Assembly (NCBI GenBank): GCA_032622095.1
Contig: CP136061.1
Location: forward strand, 266,297,551-266,361,550
DNA from: Siphonodentalium dalli
Taxonomy: Eukaryota > Mollusca > Scaphopoda > Gadilida > Siphonodentaliidae
DNA: 64,000 bases
Direction of reading: 5' to 3'
Position numbers and translations under genes: made by a program. The notes under the pieces are model-generated. The model had not been told where the DNA came from. It worked only from the letters and a program-made list of their open reading frames with translations, and did not search any database. Shown in pieces: positions 1-11,359 of the stretch; positions within the stretch are counted from its first letter, which is position 1; every line of letters begins with the position of its first letter.

Positions 1-404
1 TATATTTATTTATGCCAGTTATATTCTGTCTCAAATTTGTTCATGAACTTTAGATTGGTTTGACGAATCTCAGATTGTAAACTCGGACTATTTACTATTC
101 AAGATAAGTTTAACCCAAATGTTCGTAAAGCAGGCTATTTAATTGTTGCGGCCTTAACTGACAATGTATGTCGATACAAATTGTGACGTTGGTTTATCGA
201 CAAACTTGGAAACAAAGCGGAAGAATATTGTCTCTGTAAACTGTTCGTTCAGTGGTCTTAGTATATAATTTATTAACACGTTGGTATATGAGTAACCTCC
301 CAGCGATTTGACAGTTTGCTTCTGGAAAGGAAACCGTTCATTCGTCAAACGAATTTCCAATAAACACGGTGGAACATCGTTTCCTCGGGGAACTACTCGT
401 CAAT

Positions 405-440
405 GAGTATATAGTATAGAAAGGGTTATAAAGCCATAAT
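405..440 (+). promoter_or_regulatory. Candidate core promoter of the PAN-EGF-fibrinogen gene
   Basis: A TATA-like TTATAAAG lies at 426-433, about 75 bp before the start codon at 505. The same block is conserved in the right-hand copy, where TATATAAA occurs at 62903-62910. The call rests on position and conservation between the copies. No transcription start can be seen directly. Confidence 0.35.
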
Positions 441-504
441 ACTCGAGATAATCGGGCCATTCATTGGCAATATTCAGTAAATCTTGGATAAAATTACCGG
501 AAAG

Positions 505-831
505 ATGGTGCAGTTCAGTACTATAGTCCATCTGCTGGTTGTGTTCGTGCTTCGGTTCGAGTTTGGGCAGCCTATGCTCAAACATGCTCTGTTCAGAATG
601 TTACCGGACTGTGGCTTGAATCATGTATATAACTTTTTGAATCCGATTGGAACATTGGACGTTCTTTCTAAATCCATGTGCGTGTCGTATTGTGCTTCAC
701 AGCCAAAGTGTCACAGTGTGAACATTATCCCTCAAAGTCAGGGCGTGAGATGTGAGTTGGGAGAAGACATAGTGAGAACTTGTTCCGGTCTTACATATTT
801 GGCTGGCGCGAAATTCATGTACTTGGATGAG
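505..831 (+). CDS. Exon 1 of secreted PAN-EGF-fibrinogen-domain protein: signal peptide and PAN/apple-like domain
   Basis: This exon encodes residues 1-109 of a predicted 365-residue secreted protein. The ATG at 505 is followed by a hydrophobic signal peptide (about residues 1-21) and then a cysteine-rich module. The spacing in MCVSYCASQPKCHS and VRCELGE is typical of PAN/apple domains, which bind carbohydrate or protein. The open frame continues upstream to a TTG at 484, but the ATG puts the signal peptide at the N-terminus. The exon ends at GAG followed by GTGAGT, a strong splice donor, and its 327 bp give phase 0. That fits the acceptor of the EGF exon at 24638. A near copy lies at 63023-63349. 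Molluscan fibrinogen-related proteins often act as immune lectins, but the function here is inferred. Confidence 0.82.
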
Positions 832-2274
832 GTGAGTATATAGTTTTATATAGCTCCAAAACAAAAATATCATTTATTTCCGCTAACGGACTGAAAACAA
901 TTAGGTCGGTAGGCAGGTAAAACCTTTTTTAACTGTTGTCATAGTTACGATAATAGGGACACGAGTTTTGCATAAAATAACCCGAGTCGTTATTTCGTGA
1001 CAAAATCTCGATTCATATTACGGATTAGACCCCGTACGACGTGGTTCGGTAAACGAACAGACTAGAATCAGTAAACGAACAGACCGTAATCGTAATCAAT
1101 CGTTATTTCGTCGTAATCTGGATTCAGAGTCTGATTCCGATTACAGACTCAAACGTTCATAATGTAAACAAACCGAGATTTCGCCACCTCGGAGTTTAAA
1201 AACACAATAAAACATAAGAATACGTCCCTTGTGTACAAATTATTGCAGAATATAAACGATCTATATCAAAGAATATTATTGATTAAGTAATCACACGTAC
1301 AAGTTATATAGGGAGTCAGGAACGTGGCTAGAGGTTTCCCATGGGAGTGTTCCATCAAATTTCCGGCCAACTGCACCCTCCTTGAACCAAACATCAAACT
1401 CACAGGTACGCAGAATTCCATTTGCACCCCCTTGGAAACATCCAACTTGAAACACCCTAAGATTGGAAAATTACCAACTTTTACTGATTGAAAAATCCAA
1501 CAATGCGAACAATTCCAACCTATATATGTTGTCAAATCAATGTCCAACTAATGTTGTGTCAGGCATGAAATTTCCAACTGCTGGAAATGCACCAAAGTTT
1601 AGTTTAAACACATTTATTTGTCAACTTTAGATAACACATAGATTTGTTTATAAGACAGTGGGATTGCAGGACTAGTGCTAACTCACATAAGGGTACCCCC
1701 CTCTCCCATATTTTATTACACTGAAAAATAAATAATTAGTAATGGCAAAGCAACATGACTACCAATACATATATACAAATCACCGGTCACCCACTCCCCC
1801 TATTTAGTCATAAGTTTGTATATGTAATTGTTTAAAATCTGGTTTGTTTGTTGCGTTTGTTGGCTTGTACGTATCATTATTTGGAACAGTTAGTCAAAAG
1901 AGTTCTGATTTGCCTCACGTATGCATGACTGTACATCTAAGAAAATTGTACCAAAGTTCGGGGGGGGCGTCGAGACACCCCAATCAACCACTGTACAACT
2001 GACAAGTTTCGTGTGTTCTCCACAACGTCTTCGGAATTTGATTCAGGAGATCTAGAGCTGTTAGAAATTCTTTCTCTCATCAATAAACACACTTTAACTT
2101 GACAAAAAATGCGATTTAGTCGGATTGACAGCTAATTAGATGCCATCATGCATGTATATACACAATAACACATATAAGAAAAGCATGACTCACAACAAAC
2201 ATGAACATAATAAATATAAGATACAAATGATACTTATGTCAATTACATGAGCCATGTTTGACGCTGGGAGAACA
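832..2274. other. Proximal intron 1, no gene seen
   Basis: AT-rich intronic DNA. The first 450 bp are shared with the right-hand duplication. The rest holds short degenerate repeats and no coding sequence I can support. Confidence 0.6.
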
Positions 2275-2702
2275 TTAAACCTTTACCCAACAAAACGGCA
2301 AAAAACGCCCAAATAAAGCTTAAATAACAGCCTAAAATATCTTCGGTCTGTCTCAATAACACCATACAAATATGGATATCATTGGAACCGGTTCATTGAC
2401 CACGTTATGCCCTGTGCCAATGCATTCTCTTATACATGTATATGCGAGTCGACAATAGGTCGCCTCGCATATATAACCGAATGCATTGGCCTAAAAACAC
2501 ATTTTTTCTTGTACAATTTTATAATATTTTCTTACATTTTTTAACAATTTTTATATATTGTTCTACATTCTTTGACAATTTTATCATTTTTAATATGTGT
2601 TAAGCCAATGCATTCTCTTATATATGCGAGGCGACCTATGGTCGACTCGCATATATTAGAGAATGCATTGGCACAGGGCCGTTCTGTTGGGTAAAGGGTT
2701 AA
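2275..2702. mobile_element. piggyBac-type MITE with nested internal inverted repeats
   Basis: TTAA occurs at both ends (2275-2278 and 2699-2702), followed inward by terminal inverted repeats sharing CTTTACCCAACA and AACGGC. Inside, a core containing GCCAATGCATTCTCTTATA and GCGAGGCGACC occurs four times in alternating orientation (about 2420-2495 and 2603-2690). The TTAA duplication and CCCTTT-like end are typical of the piggyBac superfamily. No transposase frame is present. A related copy lies at 23397-23664. Confidence 0.75.
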
Positions 2703-3080
2703 ACATAGTATCGGAGACCACGTGGATTTCAAAATCTGACTTAGAATCCGTGTAATCTCGATTTAGCCCCGCCCCGTAAACGGTTCAGGATTCTGAATCC
2801 AGATTCTCCCACCAAATAACGACTCAGCCAACCACCGACTATGACCTCTCAGCAAAATAATGCAGTACAAAACATGCAATCACGTAAACAGAACTATATC
2901 ACTTGGAGTTACTAGTACATGGTCGTAAATGTGTGTTTATTTCAGTTGACGATGCGGTGCAAAGGATGCAATAGAGAGCGTTGTTGCATTAAGACGGTCC
3001 TTTTCGTGGACTAAAGAATTTATTAAGAGAGCTTTTGCATTTGCTAGGAAGTGTTGTTACACCCGCCCGGCAATGTCGTT

Positions 3081-3160
3081 TGTATGGCAGGCCATACTAT
3101 TCGGTATACATGAAAACATTTGTATGGCAGGCCATACTATTCGGTATACATGAATACATT
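3081..3160. repeat. 40-bp direct duplication
   Basis: Two adjacent 40-bp units (3081-3120 and 3121-3160) differ at one base. The surrounding 2703-3335 has no recognisable gene. Confidence 0.9.
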
Positions 3161-3335
3161 CTTCCCAGCTGCTACTCATCTATGGTATATATGACTAAAA
3201 TAGCAAAGTCTTAAGATAAATACAGATTGTTTTCTTTCTTTGACATAATTTCGACATTATATATCAAGAGGGGGATGACACAATCGTGTATCAAATAAGA
3301 TTATATACAGTATGTATTCCATATTGTGTTAACCG

Positions 3336-4722
3336 GTAAATAGGATTCACCCCTCTCTGTTAGCTGACATTCAGGAGGTAGGGTGTGCCACCCTCTGTTA
3401 ATTCGCATTCCGGATTTAAGGGGCGATGGTCGACCCCCTCTCTATTTAACTGGTTTTCATGATTCAGGGCAGAGGGTTGACACCCTTCTCTGTTACGGTA
3501 TCCGTGATTCAGGGAGTAGGGGTGACATCCTCTTTGTTAACTGGTATTCATGATCTATGATATATGGGTTGATAACCCTCTTTGTTTTTTGTTTTGGTAT
3601 TCAGGATTCAGGGGGTAACATCTCTATCTGTCAACTGGTATTCATGGGTAGGGACTGACACCCTCTCTGTTAACTGATATTCTTAATTCCGGGGTTGGGG
3701 TGACGTCCTCTCTGTTAACTGGTATTCAGGATTCAGGGTAGGTTAACACCTCTATCTATTTTGCTGGTATCCAGGAGGTATCGTGACACCCTCTGTTAAC
3801 TGGTATTCGGTGTGGAGGTTGACACCCCTGTTTTGCTGATGTTCAGGATTCAGGGGGTAGGGTGAAACTGGTAATCAAGGGGTATTTGTTCACACCCTCT
3901 GTTAACTGACAGTCGTTATTCAGGGGGTATGGAGTGACACCCTCTCTGTTAACTGGTACTCGTGGGGTAGGGGTTACACCCTTTCTGTTAACTGGCAGCC
4001 ATGATTCTGGGGTCAGGGGTTGACACCCCTGTATGTTAACTGTTTTTAGGATTTATGGTGTGGGTATTCATAATTCAGAGGTAGGTGGTAATACTCATAT
4101 CTGTTAATTAGAATTAAGGAGGTGTGGTGACACCCCTCTATGTTAATTGTTTTTTAGGATTTAGGGGGTGGGTTTTCATAATTTAGGGGTAGGGGGTAAT
4201 TCTCATATATGTTAATTATTATTAAGGAGGTGGGGTGACACCACTTTGTTAACTTGTATTCAGAATTCAGGCGGTGTGGGTGACACCCTCTCTGTTATTT
4301 GTTATTCGGGATTCATGGGGTGGGAGGGGACACTCTCTGTTAACAGTTTTTTTAGATTTAAGGGGTAGGCGATGACGCCCCTCTCAGTTAACTGGTATTC
4401 GGTATCATGGTGTAGGGTGATACCCCTCTCTGTTAACTGGTATCCATGATTCAATGGCAGGGGTTACACCCTCTCTGCTAACTGGTATTCATGACTTATG
4501 GGCATGGGGTGAAACTACCATGATTCATGGGGTAGAGTGGGACACCCCTATCTGTTAACTGGTATTCATGGAGAGGGGTGACACATCTCTCTGTTAATTG
4601 GTATTCAGTTTTCATGGCTGATGTGACACCTCTCTCTGTTAATATGTATTCAGTTTTCATGGCTGATGTGATACCTCTCTCTGTTAACTGGTATTCGGGA
4701 TTCGTGGGGTGGGGTGACCCCA
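3336..4722. repeat. Minisatellite, unit about 47 bp, degenerate
   Basis: About 30 imperfect units built on CTCTGTTAACTGGTATTC, ATTCAGGGGGTAGG and GGTGACACC. Spacing varies by insertions and deletions, so the array is old. Open frames across it are translated repeat, not genes. Confidence 0.9.
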
Positions 4723-5334
4723 TCCAATGTGTTTAACGAAACAGTCATTAGTAACCAGGACGAGATACCATAGTAAGTAGGACGAGATACCAAACATATA
4801 CTTACAGAAACTCGGCGATAATTACCGGAAACTATTAAATATTAAATACGTCAGCAGTAAGCACCATGCAGGAATACTCAGAACATCCGTCCATATAGTC
4901 TACAAAGACATATACGTGACCGGGGTATAACCAATCCAATGCATATTCAACCAATTCAATTTTCATCCCTAGTTCTATAGAACATTTATCTTTGGATTGA
5001 AAAGAGTCGTTGTTCGGACATATTGATTGGTTCGAAATTTTGCTATCTTGGAAAGATCTGGATAGTTTTTATACAATCATGTTGCTGCAATTAATTAGTC
5101 CCATGATAAAACCAACCACGGTTCAATTGGTGTGCGGTTCTATCTGGCAAGCACCGATTCAAGCATGGGACTTCCGGTGTTATAATTATACAGACCACTG
5201 GACGGACAGGCGGCCTTTAAATCGAGTAAATACTATTGATTGGGTTTGATTTGTCTTAGTCACGTGGTGTCGTGTCAGTCGCTATGCCACGCAAACTATA
5301 AGGCGGAGTTCTTTCCCACCACAGCACAAGACAG
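4723..5334. other. Intron 1 segment without recognised features
   Basis: An open frame of 79 codons at 5010-5249 has no recognisable domain and no splice context. I see nothing else here. Confidence 0.5.
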
Positions 5335-5816
5335 ACCACATTGTCACAGTGTATAAACCGTACAAACATTAAATCGGAAGTTGTTTTCGAAAATACGAAA
5401 AATGCTATTTTTAGAACGTAAATGTGACAGAAATATCACAACAACACCACAAAATCCAGGTTTCAGACGGACACACGGTTGCACCACATCTACTAACGTA
5501 ATTATAAATTATACATACACATTTGCCGATCGTAAGCGGGGGCCATTTGAGCGAAGAACTCTGTTTAATAGATAAAAACGGCCTTTGATCACTTCAGAAA
5601 ATAATTTTCTCGCAAAAATTCCCTCTTCAAATGTCATTTTAACACATAGCCAGCATCTGTCGGAAACCCCACTATATTGCAACGGAAAGGTCGTTATGTG
5701 TGCAACATATATCGACATGCCCTTGGCTCGAGTGTATTCACAATTTAAAAGTAGAGAGTATTTATTTAGACACCCCACTCGTCAGTCTATGTACGCCTAG
5801 TTGTGTACGACGACAA

Positions 5817-7951
5817 TATAACAATAACATGATTTTTGAGGGCGTTATGGTTTATTAACGGCCCGGCTGGAATGATTAACAGCCCAAGGGCCTATTAGCG
5901 GCCCGAGACGAAGTCGAGGGACGCTAATAGGCCGGAGGGCTGTTAATCATTCCAGAGGGCCGTTAATAAACCATAATGCCCGATGAAATCATGTTATTAC
6001 TATTATTACCACAGTTTTGGACATTTGACCCATTTGAGGATTTAGTGGAATAATGAAGTAGATTAAGAGAGAAATATTTTCAAGAACATTTAAGTTTGAT
6101 ATCATTTGACTTGTCAGCTGACACGGACTGACGGAGTCTCTAAAATAGGACAGGGGAAAACCCAGCATTGGAGACGAGTAACAACCAATGAGAGGTTGAC
6201 AGCTAAAAGTATCAATGCATACTTACGCTTGATACAATAATTCAATCATATAGCGTGAATTCCAATCATAAAACCACTTTCGTGTCGAGGAAATCGGATA
6301 CATCTTCCCATTATTTTCTTGAAATAAACACGCCATAATAATCGGAAGTTGAAGGGACGTAACTCTCGCGATAATAAACGAGATCTATAGTTTCCGGGCG
6401 GCGGGCCGATATTGAACTAGGCTTCTCATTATCGGCCCGCGGCCCGCTGTTTTGGTAACAATACGCTATTTGGAACGCCCCGAAAAACATTATCAATGGC
6501 CTAGAGAACGCCCTATAAAGTGGTAATAATATAACAATAACATGATTTTTGAGGACGTTATGGTTTATTAACGGCCCGGCTGGAATGATTAACAGCCCAA
6601 GGGCCTATTAGCGGCCCGAGACGAAGTCGAGGGTCGCTAATAGGCCCTTCGGCTGTTAATCATTCCAGAGGGCCGTTAATAAACCATAATGCCCGATGAA
6701 ATCATGTTATTACTATTATTACCACAGTTTTTGACATTTGACCCATTTGAGGATTTAGTGGAATAATGAAGTAGATTAAGAGAGAAATATTTTCAAGAAC
6801 ATTTAAATTTGATACCATTTGACTTGTCAGCTGACACGGACTGACGGAGTCTCGAAAATAGGACAGGGGAAAAACCAGAATTGGAGACGAGTAACAACCA
6901 ATGAGAGGTTGACAGCTAAAATTATCAATGCATACTTACGCTTGATACAATAATTCAATCATATAGCGTGAATTCCAATCATAAAACCACTATAGTGTCG
7001 AGGAAATCGGATACATCTTCCCATTATTTTCTTGAAATAAACACGCCTGATCGGAAGTTGAAGGGACGTAACTCTCGCGATAATAAACGAGATCTATAAT
7101 TTCCGGGAGGCGGGCCGATATTCAACGAGGCTTCTCATTATCGGCCCGCGGCACGCTGTGTTGTTAACAATACGCTATTTGGAACGCCCCGAAAAACATT
7201 ATCAATGGCCTAGAGAACGCCCTATAAAGTGGTAATAATATATCAATAACATGATTTTTGAGGGCGTTATGGTTTATTAACGGCCCGGCTGGAATGATTA
7301 ACAGCCCAATGGCCTATTAGCGGCCCGAGACGAAGTCGAGGGACGCTAAAAGGCCAGAGGGCTGTTAATCATTCCAGAGGGCCGTTAATAAACCAAAATG
7401 CCCGATGAAATCATGTTATTACTATTATTACCACAGTTTTGGACATTTGACCCATTTGAGGATTTAGTGGAATAATGAAGTAGATTAAGAGAGAAATATT
7501 TTCAAGAACATTTAAATTTGATATCATTTGACTTGTCAGCTGACACGGACTGACGGAGTCTCGAAAATAGGACAAGGGGGAAACCAACATTGGAGACGAG
7601 TAACAACCAATGAGATGTTGACAGCTAAAATTATCAATGCATACTTACGCTTGATACAATAATTCAATCATATAGCGTGAATTCCAATCATAAAACTACT
7701 ATAGTGTCGAGAAAATGGGATGCATCTTCCCATTATTTTCTTGAAATAAACACGCCAGATCGGAAGTTGAAGGGACGAAACTCTCGCGATAATAAACGAG
7801 ATCTATAGTTTCCGGGAGGCGGGCCGATAATGAAGTAGGCTTCTCATTATCGGCCCGCGGCCCGCTGTTTTGGTAACAATACGCTATTTGGAACGCCCCG
7901 AAAAACATTATCAATGGCCTAGAGAACGCCCTATAAAGTGGTAATAATACT
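5817..7951. repeat. Three tandem units of about 710 bp, each containing a long palindrome
   Basis: Units start near 5817, 6530 and 7239. Each begins with a palindrome of about 185 bp in which TTATGGTTTATTAACGGCCC pairs with its complement about 140 bp downstream, followed by about 500 bp of unique sequence. A second GC-rich inverted segment (TATCGGCCCGC and complement) lies near the end of each unit. Minus-strand open frames of 61-104 codons in units 1 and 3 share sequence because the DNA is repeated. No domain is recognisable. Confidence 0.88.
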
Positions 7952-8954
7952 AGTTGTGATGTTATACAGGAATCGTACAGTAATGATATGTTCCTTTCGA
8001 TCCACTTAAACATAACTATGTCTTCGAAATGTCACGTCATTGAACTGATAGACTCTGTCTGAATCAAACAAGGTATTCCTACTATTTAGTTACTTTTATT
8101 CGACTCCGCATGTAACACAGCTGTATTTGGGGGTTGAGGAAATATGTTGTATTCTGTTATGAAATTGTGTATAGGTCAGGGGTGGGGTTGTTTTCCGAAC
8201 ACTAGGCTGGCGGTGGTTGGTTCTGCAGCCCTGCTTACACATTTTTCCTGGCCCTGTAATTTTGTTCCTAGAGTTATTTTTCTTCAAAATAATGGGACAG
8301 AAGGTTTTAAGAATGCTTCTATTATGTAATATGTATGCATTTAACCATTGGTAGGGGGTTTGAGTTCACCAGCAGTTAATAATGGGGAATGACACCAAGG
8401 GGTAGTAAAATGTCAGCTTGCTAAATGCTCAAGGATCTATCGATGCACATTGGCATGGAAAGGCTGATATTTAAATAGTTCTATTCTTCAAATAAATGTA
8501 AACTCTTCAAGTAAATGTACTCAATCCGATTCGATGGTTCCCATATCATCAGATTCCAATAACAACATTTTTGTTTGAAATGCCGCGTCAGTTATAAGAA
8601 TCCAGTAATTACCCAAAAACTAATGCTAATCACAGTCAACTATAGTATAACATTGCCCAAAACATGTTATTGTCAACTATCTGACACAAAAAAGTCACTT
8701 GTTTTTAGAGTTATCCATCTTCATCCGCAATTTGTTCAGATAAGTCTTCTCGTCGACTATTTACTGTGCCACCTAAAATTAAAATAATAGAATTCAAACA
8801 TCGAGATGTGATCACTCTGAGCTTTGATGGGTCGGTTCCGCGACTCGAATCAAATATCTTTTCGGATTGAGTAATTTTAACTCTTCAAATAAAAATAGAC
8901 TATTAAACAACTGTAATAAAATAAAACAAATGTGTTAAAACAAACTTTGACCGA

Positions 8955-9410
8955 TTTCAACGTTATTCGGTATATGGGTCGAGGATCACCTATAGATGGG
9001 AGCTGTAAAATTTGAATGATTTTGTATGAAAAAATATGGCCACTGGCAGCCATCTTGGATTTTACTTTTGCATCACTAAATCCTTTAACACAAAATGCAG
9101 AGCTTATCCCTCATCCGATCATCACCAATCTGTATATGGATCTTCGTTCTGATCTCTCGGTGGGTGCCTTCGATTTTTCCCAAATTTTGTAAAATAAATG
9201 GCTGCCATTTTGGCCATCTTGGATTTTACTCTTTGTATGACCAAATCCTTTAGCACACCTTACATGTCACATTTCTCACCCAATCGTCACCGAACTCCAT
9301 ATGGATCTTCGACGTGGCCTCTAGATGGGAGCCTCCATTGTTCCGCAAAATTTGTTTAAAACAAACACGAGCACCTGAAACCATATTGGATTTAAAATGT
9401 CAATCCATCA
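8955..9410. repeat. Tandem repeat of about 165 bp, three diverged units
   Basis: Each unit contains a version of CCATCTTGGATTTTAC, an ATCACC block and TATGGATCTTCG. It is heavily interrupted by stops and non-coding. Confidence 0.7.
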
Positions 9411-10205
9411 GCATACCGTACAGCCCACATTTATTGGAGAATTGTTTTGAAACTTTACAGTGCTGTTGGTATATAAAAGTGGGAATGCTTCTATAATCAT
9501 GATACGGACATTGATAAGAAAAGATAGATCAGGAAAACTGAGTAAAATTGTCATTTGAAGCAGTTTGGATGGGGTGGGTCCCTATCCCAGATTCGGAAAA
9601 CGGATGTGGAGCGGAACAGTGCCTTTCGCTTGTGAGTATCTCTAATATGGAAACCTAATTCATGGGTTCGTCTTTTCACATAAATCCCATTATCACAACT
9701 TGGCGTACATATTTTTGGCAACTAGTGATCATTAACTTAAACAACTAGGCGTACATCGACTCAGAGCGGGGTGTCCAAATCAATACTATCTACGTTCAAA
9801 TTGTGAATACACTCGAGCCAAGGGCATGTCCATATATGTTACACACGTAACGGCCTTTCCGTTGCAATATAGTGGGATTTCCGACAGATGTTGGATATGT
9901 GTTAAAATGACATTTGAAGAGGGAATTTTTGCGAGAAATTATTTTCTGAAGTGATCAAAGGCCGTTTTTATCTATTAAACAGAGTCCTTCGCTCAAATGG
10001 CCCCCGCTTACGATCGGCAAATGTGTATGTACAATTTATAATAACGTTAGTAGATGTGGTGCAACCGTGTGTCCGTCTGAAACCTGGATTATGTGGTGTT
10101 GTTGTGATATTTCTGTCACATTACGTTCTAAAAATAGCATTTTTCGTCTTTTCGAAAACAACTTCCGATTTAATGTTTGTACGGTTTATACACTGTGATT
10201 GTGGA

Positions 10206-11359
10206 TGCCTTCACATACACAGTGTGAGCTGTTGTCACATTCATTTCATTTTAATTAAATACCTTTTGTCGGTTACCATGCATTCTGCATTATTCTGATA
10301 AACTATATATCCTGTCAATATTCAATTGAAAATGGCTGGAGCAGATCAAATTAGTTGATTATTGTCCGATACATGTATAGTCCCATGCATATGTCTTTAT
10401 ATATCGGAGTTTAGCGTTGTTGACCAGCTCATCTAGAATCCCCAAATATAAAAGCCAAGTGTATCTCTGTGCGCGCGCGTGTGTGTGTGTGCGTTTATTT
10501 GTCACGATTTTGGCGCGTTAAAAAAGCTCAGAAGATATGTGGAAAATTTGGTGCACAAATATAGGTAACATGACTCGGGAATTGTCACGGGATAGGTGCC
10601 GTTGATCTGAAATGACTTAAATGGGTACTAATAAATAGCAATACAGAGCGTTTATTATCAGCATAAAAGATAGATGGTAAATTTATCCGGAGTCTCATGC
10701 AATAGGCGCTATTTACCGCAGGTGACTAATATTTATTTTAAATTACTTGAAACGGCACTAATAATTAATTCTTCACACCATTTCCCTACATGTCATGTTT
10801 GTAACCCATCGTTTTTGACGGGCGACCCCCTAGTAGAAAATGTTATTGTTCTGAACTCACCGTAACGTGAAATATATATTTTATTACATTATTCACAAAT
10901 ACGCACTCATTTGATCTGAAGTGACTGTGTTACTCGTACGTACGCAGTATATTTTATATGGCAATTTAACATGACATTTAGGTTATAATACATCATTATG
11001 ACCGCAAGATGTCACCCTTTCCAATGTAGATGGCATGATATATTGATATGTATGGTAAAATCTATTAGATCTGAAAAATCCCGCCACTGGGTCTGAGCGT
11101 CATGTCTGCTTTATAAAGACATATACTCGGGGATTAATTTAATTTCATTATTTTAAAGAATCTACCTGTATATGCAAACGATGTAAGCATGCAGTGATGT
11201 CGCAACAGAGCGTTTGTTGAAGCATTTGTTGCGAGGGTCTTAATTGCAAATATAGTCCTTTGTCATCATGCTGTGACAAAAGCGAGTAACGTGTTTACTT
11301 TGAGGCCGGAACATGCATGTTAGCTTTAGTAATTCCACTTCTAGTAACAGGCTAGCGAT
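10206..11359. other. Intron 1 segment; short GC/GT microsatellite only
   Basis: An alternating GC then GT dinucleotide run lies at 10471-10493. No gene, tRNA or recognisable transposon was seen in the remainder. Confidence 0.55.

Larger units (their letters stand above)
1..1278 (+). repeat. Segmental duplication, left copy (promoter, exon 1, start of intron 1)
   Basis: Nearly the same sequence recurs at 62509-63662, offset by about 62.5 kb and in the same orientation. Similarity runs from the window edge through the upstream region, exon 1 and about 400 bp of intron 1. Differences include about 140 bp present only here (around 908-1045) and about 30 bp present only in the right copy just upstream of the start codon. 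The duplication probably continues left of base 1. It marks two tandem paralogues of one secreted-protein gene. Confidence 0.9.
5335..10205. mobile_element. Candidate DNA transposon or foldback element with about 465-bp terminal inverted repeats
   Basis: Sequence at 5335-5805 is repeated in inverted orientation at 9744-10205 with high similarity, including AACATTAAATCGGAAGTTG near the outer ends and the inner junction TACGCCTAG. The 3.9-kb interior contains a three-unit tandem palindromic array (5817-7951) and a tandem repeat at 8955-9410, but no transposase I recognise. Short open frames in the arms show no family motif. No clear target-site duplication was found. Confidence 0.6.

Noticed and set aside
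5585-5800. 71-codon frame in the inverted arm as a transposase fragment
   Set aside because: No DDE/D or zinc-finger motif, and the matching right arm does not preserve a comparable frame.
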